Assembly: GCA_016715895.1 (NCBI GenBank)
Contig: JADJXH010000003.1
Coordinates: 186,001-250,000, forward strand
Source of the DNA: Flavobacteriales bacterium
GTDB taxonomy: Bacteria; Bacteroidota; Bacteroidia; Flavobacteriales_F; PHOS-HE28
Length of the DNA stretch: 64,000 nt
Direction of reading: 5' to 3'
The notes under the pieces were generated by a model that ran no database searches, was not told the origin of the DNA, and was given only the letters and a program-made list of their open reading frames with translations. Below are positions 35,859 to 44,179 of this stretch, in pieces; the stretch's first letter is position 1, and each line of letters starts with the position of its first letter. The position numbers and the translations under genes were made by a program.

Positions 35859-37058
35859 GCCGATCGGCAGGGGGGCGGTCGTGCGGACGGGCGAGGTGAT
35901 CAGGCGGTCCAGCGTGTCCACGGCCCGTGCCCAGTCGAAGGTGGACAGCACATGGCGGTGGCCGTTCGCCGCGATGCGCCGCCGCTCCTCCTCGTCCGCC
36001 AGCAGGCGAAGGATGTGGGCCGCATAGCTCGCAGGGTCATGGCCGATGAGGATGCCCTCCCCGGGCGGGGCCCCCACGGCGTTGTTCGCCAGGGCCGAGG
36101 TGATGCACGGCATGCCCATGGCCATGGCCTCCAGCAGCTTGTTCTGCAGCCCCGTGCCGATCTGCATGGGGGCCACGAACACGCGCGCCGACACGTAGCT
36201 CGTGCGGATGTCCTTCACCCAGCCCGTCACCGTGATCAAAGGGTCCTCCTCGGCCAGCTGCCGCACCCGCGGGCTGGGGTCCACACCACTGATCAGCAGC
36301 GACACTTCGGGCCGTTCGCGGCGCACCAGCGGCAGCACCTTGTTCACCAGGTAGAGCACGCTGTCGATGTTCGGGGGGTAGTTCATGTTCCCCGTGAACA
36401 GCAGGTCATGGGTCAGTTCTCCGGGGATCGGATGGAAGTGGGTCGTGTCCACCCCGTTGGGGATCACCGTCATGTGCGCGCGCTCCGGATGGTAGAGGTA
36501 GTCGCGGTCCTGGGCCGAGATGATGATGCGGTGGTCGAACAGGTCGAACATCAGGTTCTCGTAGGCCTGCAGGCGGCGTGTTTCCGTGAGCAGCAGGGGA
36601 CGGAGCAGCGGGCTGGAGGTCTCCGTGCGGCGCTCCATGCCCTTGCTCAGCGTGTCCATGTAGTCCAGCGTCTTGGGCAGGGTGAAGTGCCACCGCACGT
36701 ATTCGGTGGTGCGCACCAGCTGGCAGAGCACATGGTCCGGTGCGAAGCGCTCGATGATCGCATCCACGCGACGTTGTGCGGCCGCATGGTGGAAGTAGGC
36801 CACCTGGAAGGGCAGGCGGGAGAACACGGCGGTGACGAGCTTCCACACGATGCGCCATCGGGGCAGGTGGATCACCTCCAGGTGGTGGCAGAAGCTGCGC
36901 AGATGGTCGAGGTGGTCGGGATGGATGAGCTGGTCGCTGAGGCAGCAGAGGAGCACCTCGTGCCGTTCGGCCAGCCGTTTCACCAGGTGGTAGGCCCGCA
37001 GCTTGTCGCCCTTCTCCAGGGGATAGGGCACACGGGAGAGCAGCACCAGCAGCCTCAT
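35856..37058 (-). CDS. Glycosyltransferase, GT4-like (TIGR03087/stp1-like)
   Basis: The 400-residue product has a GT-B fold pattern: N-terminal [20 protein letters not shown], central [26 protein letters not shown], and the donor-binding region [20 protein letters not shown]. The TGNMNYPPN stretch is typical of the sugar transferases found with exopolysaccharide and exosortase loci. It overlaps the preceding glycosyltransferase by 4 nt, so both belong to one unit with the LptF/G permease gene upstream. They probably act on a surface polysaccharide; sugar and acceptor are unknown. Confidence 0.85.
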   Translation of the reverse strand: MRLLVLLSRVPYPLEKGDKLRAYHLVKRLAERHEVLLCCLSDQLIHPDHLDHLRSFCHHLEVIHLPRWRIVWKLVTAVFSRLPFQVAYFHHAAAQRRVDAIIERFAPDHVLCQLVRTTEYVRWHFTLPKTLDYMDTLSKGMERRTETSSPLLRPLLLTETRRLQAYENLMFDLFDHRIIISAQDRDYLYHPERAHMTVIPNGVDTTHFHPIPGELTHDLLFTGNMNYPPNIDSVLYLVNKVLPLVRRERPEVSLLISGVDPSPRVRQLAEEDPLITVTGWVKDIRTSYVSARVFVAPMQIGTGLQNKLLEAMAMGMPCITSALANNAVGAPPGEGILIGHDPASYAAHILRLLADEEERRRIAANGHRHVLSTFDWARAVDTLDRLITSPVRTTAPLPIG

Positions 37059-38254
37059 GCGCGTTCGAGGCTGCGAAGGAAGCCCTGCAGGTCGTGGATG
37101 ATGCGCGCGTCGCTGTAGTGGCCCACGATGGTGGCGCGGGCGTTGGCCCCGATCGTGGCCACGAGGCCCGGCTCGTCGAGGGTGCGCATCATCTGCCGTG
37201 CGAAGGCGGCGGCCGTGTCGGCCAGCAGGATGTCGTGGTCATGCGTGACGGCGATGCCCTCGGCGCCGATGGTGGTGCTGATGACGCATCGGCCCATGGC
37301 CATGCCCTCGATGATCTTCACCCGCATACCGCCGCCGCTGTGCAGGGGGACCACCATCACATGGCGCTCGGCGATGTATTGTTCGGCGCTCTTCACGCGG
37401 CCTTTCACCTGGAGACCGGGCAGGTCCAGCTTCAGAAGGTCGTCGGGCATCCGGTTGCCGGCCAGGTGCAGGCGCGCCTCCGGATGGCGGGCGATGACGC
37501 GGGGCCACACCTCCGCCACCAACCATCGGATGCCTTCGAGGTTCGGCTCCCAGTCCATGCTGCCCAGGTGGAAGAACACCGGTCGGCCGCCGGGCAGCGG
37601 CCGCTCATGCTCGGCCGGGTCCACGCCGAAGGGGATGGTGGCGATCGGGGTGCGCGAGCCGTGCGCCTCGAAATGCGCGGCATCGGACGGACTGATGGCG
37701 GCCACACCGTCCACCCGGTCCAGCACGGCCATCTCGTAGTCCTTCAATTGGCGGGCGAGGAAGCGGCGGTAGGGCCGCTTGATGAAGTTGCGTTCACCGC
37801 TGGCGATGCGTTCCTGCAGCACATGCTCCAGGTTGTGCGACCGCAGCACCACCAGCGCATCGGTATAGCGGCGGATGGTGGCGATGTACGGGGTCATGAA
37901 CAGGCTCTCCAGCAGCACCACATCGAAGGGACGGGCGCTGAGCACGCGGATGAGCGCGATGTCCATGTCCGGCGAGAAGAACCGGCTGATGTTGTAGTTG
38001 TCCGCCGTGATCAGGTCGGTGAAGGCGTCGACCACGTTGAGGCTCGTGTCCACGAACACGCCCTCGATGTCGGTGGCCCGGCGGTAGTCGTCGGGCAGCG
38101 CATCGATGTCCAGGGGATGCTTGGGGGTGTGGATGCACATCACCTTCACCGAATGCCCTGCGGCCAGCAGACCCCGCGTGAGGTTGTGCATGGCCTTGCT
38201 GCCGCCGTCGATGGGCGGGTAGGGGGGCTTATGGCACAGCTGAAGGATCCGCAT
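37055..38254 (-). CDS. Glycosyltransferase family 4
   Basis: About 399 residues. The start at 38254 gives MRILQLCHKPPYPPIDGGS, the usual GT4 nucleotide-fold start; codons further upstream lie inside the permease gene and lack homology. Motifs include HSVKVMCIHTPKHPLD, RSHNLEHVLQERIASGE, PFGVDPAEH and VPLHSGGGMRVKIIEGMAMG. The gene overlaps the 3' end of the LptF/G permease gene by 26 nt and the next glycosyltransferase by 4 nt, so the three are tightly coupled. Confidence 0.85.
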   Translation of the reverse strand: MRILQLCHKPPYPPIDGGSKAMHNLTRGLLAAGHSVKVMCIHTPKHPLDIDALPDDYRRATDIEGVFVDTSLNVVDAFTDLITADNYNISRFFSPDMDIALIRVLSARPFDVVLLESLFMTPYIATIRRYTDALVVLRSHNLEHVLQERIASGERNFIKRPYRRFLARQLKDYEMAVLDRVDGVAAISPSDAAHFEAHGSRTPIATIPFGVDPAEHERPLPGGRPVFFHLGSMDWEPNLEGIRWLVAEVWPRVIARHPEARLHLAGNRMPDDLLKLDLPGLQVKGRVKSAEQYIAERHVMVVPLHSGGGMRVKIIEGMAMGRCVISTTIGAEGIAVTHDHDILLADTAAAFARQMMRTLDEPGLVATIGANARATIVGHYSDARIIHDLQGFLRSLERA

Positions 38255-39662
38255 CACGCCGGCCGCGCAGCAAGGTTCTGAGCCGGTACCAGCCGCGATA
38301 ATAGGCATCGCGGTCCAACAGGGGGCTATCGGTGGCGGCCTTCCAGGTGAGCCAGATGCCGATGGGGAGCAGCACCAGGCTGCTGATCCACATGCCGGGC
38401 CAGGGGGGCATCTTCAGGCTGATGACGAGCTTCTCGGTGCTGAAGGAGATGATGTGGAAGATGAGGAAGAAGACGATGGCGAACACGGTGGGCAGGCCCA
38501 TGCCGCCCTTGCGGATGATGGCTCCGAGGGGCGCGCCGATGAAGAAGAAGATCAGGCAGGCGATGGCGAGCATCAGCTTGCGGTGCCACTCCACGCCGTG
38601 CCGTGCGATCTGCTCAAGGCTGCCTTTGCGCTCCTCGTCGGTGCGCTCCAGGAAGTTCATGGTGGCGCGCGCCATGTCGATCGCCTGGTCGTGCACGGCC
38701 GGCGTCGGCAGGGAGCCCGTGCCGGACGAGGTGGCCGTCGGCATGCCCGCCACCGGGAGGCTGTCGCGCAGCGGGCGGAAGGCGTTGTGCAGGTAGCTCT
38801 CCTGCATCGCCACCCGCTCGCGGAACGCGCTCGTCAACGAATCCTCGGTGCGCGCCAGCTGGCCGATCGTCTGCATCTTGTAGTTGTCCTTGAACAGGTC
38901 CTCATCGGTGCGCTGAAGCCCCAGCCCGCTCAGGTCGAGCCGCACCACGTCCGTCGCGAAGGTGCCATGCACCAGGGCGTCCGTCCTTCCCTTGCGCCCG
39001 GAGGGGTCGCGCGCGTCGTAGAAATGGCCGTCGCGAAGGGTCAGCAGAAGGCTTCCTCCATCGGCGCTGCGCTGCATGGTGCCGCTGCGGGCGCGCACCA
39101 CGGTGCGGTTCCCCTGGAACGGCTCGCGGTGGTCGTAGATCAGCACATCGGAGAGGGTCCCGTCCTCGGCCTTGTCCCGCACGCGGATGCTCAGTCCGTC
39201 GATGCCGTTGTAGAAGACCCCGGGCCGCAGGTTCATCGCGGGCTTCTTCCGCGTCACGTCCCAAAGCAGGCTGTGGAAGCGGAGGTTGGCCACGGGCAGC
39301 ACATTGTTGCAGAAGAGGAACGACAGGCCGGAGAGCAGCATCACCAGCACCACCAGCGGCCGCAGGATGCGGAACAGGTGGAGGCCGGCCGAGCGCATCG
39401 GAACAAGCTCGCTGTTCTCCCCGAGCCCGCCCATGGTCATGATCGAACTAAGCAGCACGGCCAGGGGCAGGGCCAGCGGTACGAAGCTCGCCGTGGCGTA
39501 CACCAGCAGTTCGGTGAGGGTGTACCAGGGCAGCCCCTTGCCCATCAGGTCATCCACGTACTTCCACAGGAACTGCATGCTCAGGATGAAGAGCACGATG
39601 CCGAAGGTGACCACCAGCGGGCCCAGGTAGGCCGCGATGATCATGCGGTGAAGGCGCTTCAT
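38229..39662 (-). CDS. LptF/LptG family permease
   Basis: The 477-residue protein has the YjgP/YjgQ pattern: MKRLHRMIIAAYLGPLVVTF and two more N-terminal membrane segments, a large beta-rich periplasmic region (RFHSLLWDVTRKKPAMNLRP), and C-terminal segments beginning LMLAIACLIFFFIGAPLGAI. LptF and LptG form the inner-membrane transporter that extracts lipopolysaccharide. TACCTTTG at 39695-39702 lies 32 nt upstream. The extended periplasmic insert (about residues 190-330) is typical of Bacteroidota versions. Confidence 0.85.
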   Translation of the reverse strand: MKRLHRMIIAAYLGPLVVTFGIVLFILSMQFLWKYVDDLMGKGLPWYTLTELLVYATASFVPLALPLAVLLSSIMTMGGLGENSELVPMRSAGLHLFRILRPLVVLVMLLSGLSFLFCNNVLPVANLRFHSLLWDVTRKKPAMNLRPGVFYNGIDGLSIRVRDKAEDGTLSDVLIYDHREPFQGNRTVVRARSGTMQRSADGGSLLLTLRDGHFYDARDPSGRKGRTDALVHGTFATDVVRLDLSGLGLQRTDEDLFKDNYKMQTIGQLARTEDSLTSAFRERVAMQESYLHNAFRPLRDSLPVAGMPTATSSGTGSLPTPAVHDQAIDMARATMNFLERTDEERKGSLEQIARHGVEWHRKLMLAIACLIFFFIGAPLGAIIRKGGMGLPTVFAIVFFLIFHIISFSTEKLVISLKMPPWPGMWISSLVLLPIGIWLTWKAATDSPLLDRDAYYRGWYRLRTLLRGRRDADPSAVP

Positions 39663-39694
39663 CCCGAGGAGGACGGCGGCGGGGCCGATGGGCG

Positions 39695-39702
39695 CAAAGG
39701 TA
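39695..39702 (-). promoter_or_regulatory. -7 element TACCTTTG
   Basis: TACCTTTG on the minus strand lies 32 nt before the LptF/G permease ATG and could drive the permease and both glycosyltransferases. Confidence 0.5.
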
Positions 39703-39708
39703 CCTGCC

Positions 39709-40851
39709 TCAGGAGCCGATCACCCGCATGAGGTGCGCCACCTGCGAGGCCCAGAGCTGACGTGCGCTCTCCAGGTCCTGCGGCCAGGCGTGGTCCGTCA
39801 CCACCAGGGCCACATCGTTCGTCATCGGGTCGATGCGGATGCGCAGCTCGAAGTAGGCCCCGGGGTCCTCGTCCTCCAGCCAGCGGAAGCGCATGAGCTC
39901 ACCGGCGCGGCGGCCGATGCACAGCGCCTTCTGCACGTCACCGCCCCACTCGAAGGCGAACTCGTCCCCACGAACGTTCACGTCATCGCAGAACCATTCG
40001 CTGAACCCGCTGGGGGTACTGATCAGCTCGAACAGCACACTCGGTGTGGAACGCATGTAGAACTCCGCCTGGTACCGCTCCTTCAACGCTCGCTTCAGCG
40101 CACGCGCCGGCTGCGCAGCGGGCTCCACGCCCATCATGACCGCCTGGACCGGGGGCGCCGGTGGCCTGGCCGGGGCTGCGGACTTCGGCTTGGTGCCGCC
40201 GTTGCTCGGAGCCTTCGCAACCGGCTTGGCGGCAGGTGGCGGAGGCGCGGGCTTGGCGGCCGGACGGGTCGTGGCCTTGGCGGGAGCGGGCGCGGCTTTC
40301 TTCTTCGCCGCCACCGGCTTCTGCGCCACCTTCGGTGCTGCGGCCGCCTTGCGGGCCGGAGGGGCGGGGGCGGCCCGCTTCGCCGCCGGTGCGGCCTTTC
40401 GCGGCGTGCTGGCCTTCACGGTCCCTGCCGCCTTGACCGGTGCAGGCTTCCGTACCGGGGCCGCCGGCTTGCGTGGGGCAGGCCTGCCTTTCACGCCCGG
40501 TCGAGCGGGGGCGGCCTTTCTCACCGGCTTGCGCGGCAGCGTCCTTGAGGCCTGCTTCTTCGCCGGTCGGCGTGCGACCGTTCCTGACGACCGTTTCGCC
40601 GGTGCTGCGGGGGTGCTCCGCCGGACCGTCGAAGCCGGTCTCTTGGTGCCGGACCGCTTGGGGGCCGCCTTCCGTGTCCGGGCCACCGATCCGGCTTTCC
40701 CCGATCCAGGCCGTGATGCCGGTTTCTTCTTCTTCTCCTCCTTCTTCCGGACGGATCGGACCGCCGGCCGTCCCTTGCCGGGCGCCGCTTTCTTCGGAGC
40801 GGGCCGGGGTGCGCGGCGCGCCGGTTTCGTGCTGGTGCGGGACTTGGCCAT
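39709..40851 (-). CDS. START-like (SRPBCC) protein with long histone-H1-like tail
   Basis: About 380 residues. The first 240 are very basic and low-complexity, built from Lys, Ala, Pro and Arg (KPARRAPRPAPKKAAPGKG, PVRKAAPARPGVKGRPAPRK, AAKRAAPAPPARKAAAAPKV), like bacterial H1-type DNA-binding tails. The last 130 residues are a compact START/AHSA1-like domain (YMRSTPSVLFELISTPSGFS, FEWGGDVQKALCIGRRAGE, ending QLWASQVAHLMRVIG). The START-like domain alone is common in Bacteroidota; this large basic tail at its N-terminus is unusual. The start at 40851 is supported by TACCTTGC 7 nt upstream. A nucleic-acid-associated role is inference. Confidence 0.75.
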   Translation of the reverse strand: MAKSRTSTKPARRAPRPAPKKAAPGKGRPAVRSVRKKEEKKKKPASRPGSGKAGSVARTRKAAPKRSGTKRPASTVRRSTPAAPAKRSSGTVARRPAKKQASRTLPRKPVRKAAPARPGVKGRPAPRKPAAPVRKPAPVKAAGTVKASTPRKAAPAAKRAAPAPPARKAAAAPKVAQKPVAAKKKAAPAPAKATTRPAAKPAPPPPAAKPVAKAPSNGGTKPKSAAPARPPAPPVQAVMMGVEPAAQPARALKRALKERYQAEFYMRSTPSVLFELISTPSGFSEWFCDDVNVRGDEFAFEWGGDVQKALCIGRRAGELMRFRWLEDEDPGAYFELRIRIDPMTNDVALVVTDHAWPQDLESARQLWASQVAHLMRVIGS

Positions 40852-40858
40852 GGTCCGG

Positions 40859-40866
40859 GCAAGGTA
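40859..40866 (-). promoter_or_regulatory. -7 element TACCTTGC
   Basis: TACCTTGC on the minus strand lies 7 nt before the START-like protein ATG at 40851. Confidence 0.45.
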
Positions 40867-40923
40867 GAAATTCCCCACGCCCACGCAAGAACGGCGGCGC
40901 TCGGGCCGGTACGGGAGGCCTGC

Positions 40924-40931
40924 TATATTTG
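40924..40931 (+). promoter_or_regulatory. -7 element TATATTTG for the tRNA gene
   Basis: TATATTTG is a perfect TAnnTTTG and lies 39 nt upstream of the tRNA. No clear -33 TTTG is seen. Confidence 0.55.
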
Positions 40932-40970
40932 CCGCCCCTTTCGCCCGGCGCAGGCCGGACCAAGGCCGAT

Positions 40971-41044
40971 GGCGCGGTAGCTCAGCTGGTTAGAGCGCAG
41001 GATTCATAATCCTGAGGTCGAGAGTTCAAGTCTCTCCCGCGCTA
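40971..41044 (+). tRNA. tRNA with CAT anticodon (Met, or lysidine-modified Ile)
   Basis: The cloverleaf folds fully. The acceptor arm pairs GGCGCGG with CCGCGCT (one G-U pair at the end), the D arm is GCTC..GAGC, the anticodon stem is CAGGA/TCCTG around the loop TTCATAA, the T arm is GAGAG/CTCTC around TTCAAGT, and the discriminator is A. CCA is not encoded. The anticodon CAT fits elongator tRNA-Met best; tRNA-Ile2, read after lysidine modification, cannot be excluded by eye. Confidence 0.92.
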
Positions 41045-41046
41045 CA

Positions 41047-41070
41047 AAGCCCCCTGCACGGGGGCTTTTT
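41047..41070 (+). terminator. Rho-independent terminator after the tRNA
   Basis: An 8-bp stem (41047-41054 with 41060-41067) with a 5-nt loop is followed by T residues, 2 nt after the tRNA end. Confidence 0.85.
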
Positions 41071-41080
41071 CAATGGCCCC

Positions 41081-41527
41081 ATGAACACCATCCCGATGCG
41101 TCATCTGGTGCTCGCCCTCCCGCTGTGGCTTGTGGGCTGTTCGGCGGAGCCCAAGGACTTCCACGACATGGAGGTGCGGGCGGCCGTGACCAAGGTGATG
41201 GCGGAACAGGAGGAAGCGTGGGACCGGGGCGACATCCGCGGCTTCATGACCGGGTATGCGGAAGGGGCCTGCTTCATCACGGCGAAGGAGCGCACGTGCG
41301 GGCGGGAGGCGGTGACCCGGCGCTACCTGGAGCGGTACACCGACAAGGCCGCGATGGGCGACCTGCACTTCGGCATCTCCGAGGTGCTGGCAGTGGGCCC
41401 TGAGCACGCGTGGTGCACCGGCACCTGGAGCCTGTTCCGGTCCGCCGACACCTTGAGCGGGGGCTTCAGCCTGCTGTGGCAGCAGGGCCCCCAAGGATGG
41501 CGGGTGATCCGCGACCACACGTACTGA
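41081..41527 (+). CDS. SnoaL/NTF2-like lipoprotein (DUF4440-type)
   Basis: The 148-residue product has a lipoprotein signal (LVLALPLWLVGC, lipobox LVGC). The mature part matches the cone-shaped NTF2-like fold seen in DUF4440/SnoaL proteins: VTKVMAEQEEAWDRGDIRGF, MTGYAEGACFITAKER, RRYLERYTDKAAMG, and the C-terminal GGFSLLWQQGPQGWRVIRDH. These domains bind small ligands or act as simple hydrolases or isomerases; the role here is unknown. It is followed 18 nt later by the rhomboid gene. Confidence 0.75.
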   Translation: MNTIPMRHLVLALPLWLVGCSAEPKDFHDMEVRAAVTKVMAEQEEAWDRGDIRGFMTGYAEGACFITAKERTCGREAVTRRYLERYTDKAAMGDLHFGISEVLAVGPEHAWCTGTWSLFRSADTLSGGFSLLWQQGPQGWRVIRDHTY

Positions 41528-41532
41528 GCCGC

Positions 41533-41540
41533 TACTTTCG
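41533..41540 (+). promoter_or_regulatory. -7 element TACTTTCG
   Basis: TACTTTCG lies 5 nt before the rhomboid ATG at 41546, in the 18-nt gap after the lipoprotein gene, so the rhomboid gene may have its own start. Confidence 0.45.
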
Positions 41541-41545
41541 CCGGC

Positions 41546-42169
41546 ATGTCCGCAACGGTGGTCATCCTGGCCCTCACCGTGCTGGTGTCCGTCCTGGCGT
41601 TCCGCGACCGGCGCCTGTTCGATGCGCTGGCCTTCGAACCCTTCGTGGTGCATGCCCGGAACGACCTCCATCGGTTCGTGACCCACGCCGTGGTGCATGC
41701 CGACTGGCCGCACCTCTTCGTCAATATGTACGTGCTGTACGGCTTCGGGCCGTTCGTGGAGGGCTACCTGTCCGGGCTCACCCCGCTCCCCGGCACCTGG
41801 TCGTTCGTCATCCTCTACGTCACGGCCGCCGTGGTGGCCTGCGTGCCGGGCTATGGACGGCACAGGCACGATCCGCGGTACCGTGCGGTGGGGGCCAGTG
41901 GTGCGGTGTCCGCCGTGCTCTTCGCTCACATCCTCATCCTGCCCACGGCGGAGGTGGGCCTGTTCCTGCTGCCGTTCGGTCTGCCATCGGCCGTGTTCGG
42001 TGCGCTCTACCTCATCTATGAAGGGACCATGCACCGCCGTGGTGGGGATCATGTGGCGCACGATGCCCACCTGATGGGGGCGCTGCATGGTGTGCTCTTC
42101 GTGGTGGTGCTGCGACCGGCCCTGGTGCCGGCCTTCTTCCGTTCGCTCACCGACCTGCTCCCCGGATGA
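41546..42169 (+). CDS. Rhomboid-family intramembrane serine protease
   Basis: The 207-residue membrane protein has the rhomboid signature: HLFVNMYVLYGFG in helix 2, GASGAVSAVLFAH with the catalytic Ser at about residue 118, and DAHLMGALHG with the catalytic His at about 175. About six hydrophobic segments are present. Rhomboids cleave membrane-embedded substrates; the substrate is unknown. Its TGA overlaps the next ATG by 4 nt, starting a coupled run of rhomboid, HAD phosphatase and aminotransferase genes. Confidence 0.88.
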   Translation: MSATVVILALTVLVSVLAFRDRRLFDALAFEPFVVHARNDLHRFVTHAVVHADWPHLFVNMYVLYGFGPFVEGYLSGLTPLPGTWSFVILYVTAAVVACVPGYGRHRHDPRYRAVGASGAVSAVLFAHILILPTAEVGLFLLPFGLPSAVFGALYLIYEGTMHRRGGDHVAHDAHLMGALHGVLFVVVLRPALVPAFFRSLTDLLPG

Positions 42170-42660
42170 ACCTGCGGACCGCCCTCTTCCTGGACCGTGA
42201 CGGTGTGGTGAACCGCGAGCGCGGAGAGCACACCTGGCGGCCGGAGGACTTCGAGGTGCTGCCCGATGTGGCGGAGGTGGTGGCCGCCTTCAACCGCAAG
42301 GGCTGGGCGGTGGTGATCGTGAGCAACCAGAGCGGCATCGGCCTCGGCCTGTACACCCCGGCCGATGTGGAGCGCCTGCATCGCTATCTTCACGACCACC
42401 TCCTCCAGCACGGGGCCCGCGTGGACGACATCCTCTATTGCCCTCATCATCCCTCGAAGGGACGCTGCCTCTGCCGCAAGCCGTCGGGCCTGCTGATGGA
42501 GCGCGCCATCGCATTGCACGGCATCGACCCCGTGGGTTCGGTGATGGTGGGCGACCGGGAGCGGGACATCGAGGCCGCCGCCTCGGTGGGGGTGCGCGGC
42601 CTGTTGATCCCCTCCAATTCGGGCCTTGCCAGGGCCCTGCAACACGCCGGCATCGGTTGA
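42166..42660 (+). CDS. HAD-IIIA phosphatase (GmhB-like or histidinol-phosphatase-like)
   Basis: The 164-residue protein has the HAD motifs FLDRDGVVNRE (nucleophile Asp 10 and Asp 12), VVIVSNQSGIG, and VMVGDRERDIEAA. It also carries the zinc-binding cluster CPHHPSKGRCLCRKP that marks GmhB-type D,D-heptose 1,7-bisphosphate phosphatases and relatives. A role in heptose precursor supply for LPS would suit the nearby surface-polysaccharide genes, but the family also includes histidinol phosphatases. It is translationally coupled to the rhomboid gene. Confidence 0.85.
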   Translation: MNLRTALFLDRDGVVNRERGEHTWRPEDFEVLPDVAEVVAAFNRKGWAVVIVSNQSGIGLGLYTPADVERLHRYLHDHLLQHGARVDDILYCPHHPSKGRCLCRKPSGLLMERAIALHGIDPVGSVMVGDRERDIEAAASVGVRGLLIPSNSGLARALQHAGIG

Positions 42661-42662
42661 AC

Positions 42663-43505
42663 ATGGAACGCTTCGTCGACCTCAACGGGGAGCTGCTGCC
42701 GGCGGACCGGCCGGTGATCACGCTGGAGAACCGGGCCTTCCACTATGGTGACGGCCTCTTCGAGAGCATCCGCGTGGTGAACGGTCGCCCGCGGTTCCTT
42801 GATGCGCACTGGGCGCGGCTGGTGGAGGGATGCAAGCTGCTGCGCATCGACCTGCCCCCCGGGCTCGACCGTGATGCCCTGGAGCGTGCCATCGTCCGGT
42901 TGGTCGAGCGCAACGCCGCGCCGAGCGCCCGCTGCCGGCTCACCCTCTTCCGCGATGCGCAGGGTCATTACCGCCCGGACGGGCATCGGGGCGGGTACGC
43001 GATCGAGGTGACCCCGATGACCGAAGCGACGTACACGCTGAACGAGCGCGGGCTGATGGTGGACATCTACCCCGACATGCGCAAGCCGGTGAACGCACTG
43101 GCCGTGCACAAGACCTTGAACTGCCAGTACTACGTGATGGCCTCCCTGTGGAGCGAGGCGCGCGGGCTGGACGACTGCCTGCTGCAGAACGACCGGGGCA
43201 ACATCATCGAGAGCAGCACCGGCAATCTCTTCATCGTGAGCAACGGGGTGCTGTACACACCGTCGCTGGCGGACGGCTGCCTGGGTGGGGTGATGCGGAT
43301 GCAGGTGATCAACCTGGCGCTCGCGAACGGCATCAAGGTGTACGAGTGCTCGCTGAACCCGCAGAACCTGCTGGCGGCCGATGAGCTGTTCTTCACCAAC
43401 GCCGTGCGCGGGGTCCAGTGGGTGGCCACCTACCGCACCAAGCGGTACATGCACCGCACGGCACAGCTGGTGATCGACCTGCTGTCGCGCAGCGTGCTCA
43501 ATTGA
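42663..43505 (+). CDS. Class IV PLP-dependent aminotransferase
   Basis: About 280 residues from the ATG at 42663, 2 nt after the phosphatase stop; the frame is open upstream but the homology begins here. Motifs of fold-type IV enzymes are present: ENRAFHYGDGLFESIRVVNG, KTLNCQYYVMASLW with the likely PLP lysine at its start, LQNDRGNIIESSTGNLFIV and GVMRMQVINLA. The group includes branched-chain aminotransferase, aminodeoxychorismate lyase and D-amino acid aminotransferase. A fuller branched-chain enzyme sits at 49850, so this one may be the lyase or another specialist. Its 3' end overlaps the convergent yqgE-like gene by 8 nt. Confidence 0.8.
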   Translation: MERFVDLNGELLPADRPVITLENRAFHYGDGLFESIRVVNGRPRFLDAHWARLVEGCKLLRIDLPPGLDRDALERAIVRLVERNAAPSARCRLTLFRDAQGHYRPDGHRGGYAIEVTPMTEATYTLNERGLMVDIYPDMRKPVNALAVHKTLNCQYYVMASLWSEARGLDDCLLQNDRGNIIESSTGNLFIVSNGVLYTPSLADGCLGGVMRMQVINLALANGIKVYECSLNPQNLLAADELFFTNAVRGVQWVATYRTKRYMHRTAQLVIDLLSRSVLN

Positions 43506-44085
43506 GCGCCGGGTCCTCCGGGAAGTTGGCCAGCGGAGCGAAGGCCTTTCCCATGGCCCGCAGCGAATCGCCCCACAGGTCCTTCACCTGGGTGTTCATC
43601 ACATGCCGCTTGGTGGCCCTCGCCACGATCCATGATCGCTGGCCGAGCTCCTTCTCCAATTGCTGCTCGCCCCAGCCGGAATAGCCCACGAAGAAGCGCA
43701 CGTGGCGCGAGAGCCGCGGGTCGGTGGTGAGCAGGGCGCGCAACTGGTCGAAGTCGCCGCCCATGTGAACACCGTCGATCACCTCCAGGCTGCCCTCCAC
43801 CCGGGCGCCGAAGGTGTGCAGGTAGTAGAGGTTGCCGCTCTGCACCGGGCCACCGATGCTGACGCGGGTGTGGATCGGCGGCATGTTCTCCATCAGGTCG
43901 CCGATGTCCATGTCGAGGTGGCGGTTGAGCACGAAGCCGAAGGAGCCCTCGGCGTTGTGCTCGCAGAGCAGCACCACCGTCCGCCGGAAATAGGGGTCCG
44001 GCAGGTAGGGTTCGCTGATCAGCAGGCGGCCGCGCGCCGGTGCCACCGTGCTCTCCGGATCGAGATCGAGGAGGTCCCTGCCCAT
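43498..44085 (-). CDS. YqgE/AlgH family protein
   Basis: The 195-residue protein matches YqgE/AlgH (DUF179): GRLLISEPYLPDPYFRRTVV, FGFVLNRHLDMDIGDL, RVSIGGPVQSGNLYYLHT and RFFVGYSGWGEQQLEKEL. The structure of the family is known but its function is not settled. It converges with and overlaps the class IV aminotransferase gene by 8 nt. TACCTTGA at 44098-44105 lies 12 nt upstream. Confidence 0.9.
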   Translation of the reverse strand: MGRDLLDLDPESTVAPARGRLLISEPYLPDPYFRRTVVLLCEHNAEGSFGFVLNRHLDMDIGDLMENMPPIHTRVSIGGPVQSGNLYYLHTFGARVEGSLEVIDGVHMGGDFDQLRALLTTDPRLSRHVRFFVGYSGWGEQQLEKELGQRSWIVARATKRHVMNTQVKDLWGDSLRAMGKAFAPLANFPEDPALN

Positions 44086-44097
44086 CGTGTGCGGAGG

Positions 44098-44105
44098 TCA
44101 AGGTA
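44098..44105 (-). promoter_or_regulatory. -7 element TACCTTGA
   Basis: TACCTTGA on the minus strand lies 12 nt before the YqgE start; the divergent pdxH element TATCTTCG is only 45 nt away. Confidence 0.4.
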
Positions 44106-44150
44106 CGTCCGATCGCGGTCGGTGCGCACCGGGCTGCGGCTTCGAACGGA

Positions 44151-44158
44151 TATCTTCG
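44151..44158 (+). promoter_or_regulatory. -7 element TATCTTCG
   Basis: TATCTTCG lies 21 nt before the pdxH ATG at 44180. Confidence 0.45.
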
Positions 44159-44179
44159 GCGCCATCTCAATTGGGGAAC

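Noticed and set aside
35815..35860. FMN riboswitch before ribBA
   Set aside because: The leader is only about 36-45 nt, and no RFN-type conserved stems are seen.
40400..40850. Repetitive DNA in the basic tail as a possible CRISPR or tandem-repeat array
   Set aside because: The repeats are irregular Lys/Ala/Pro codons inside a reading frame, without fixed spacers.
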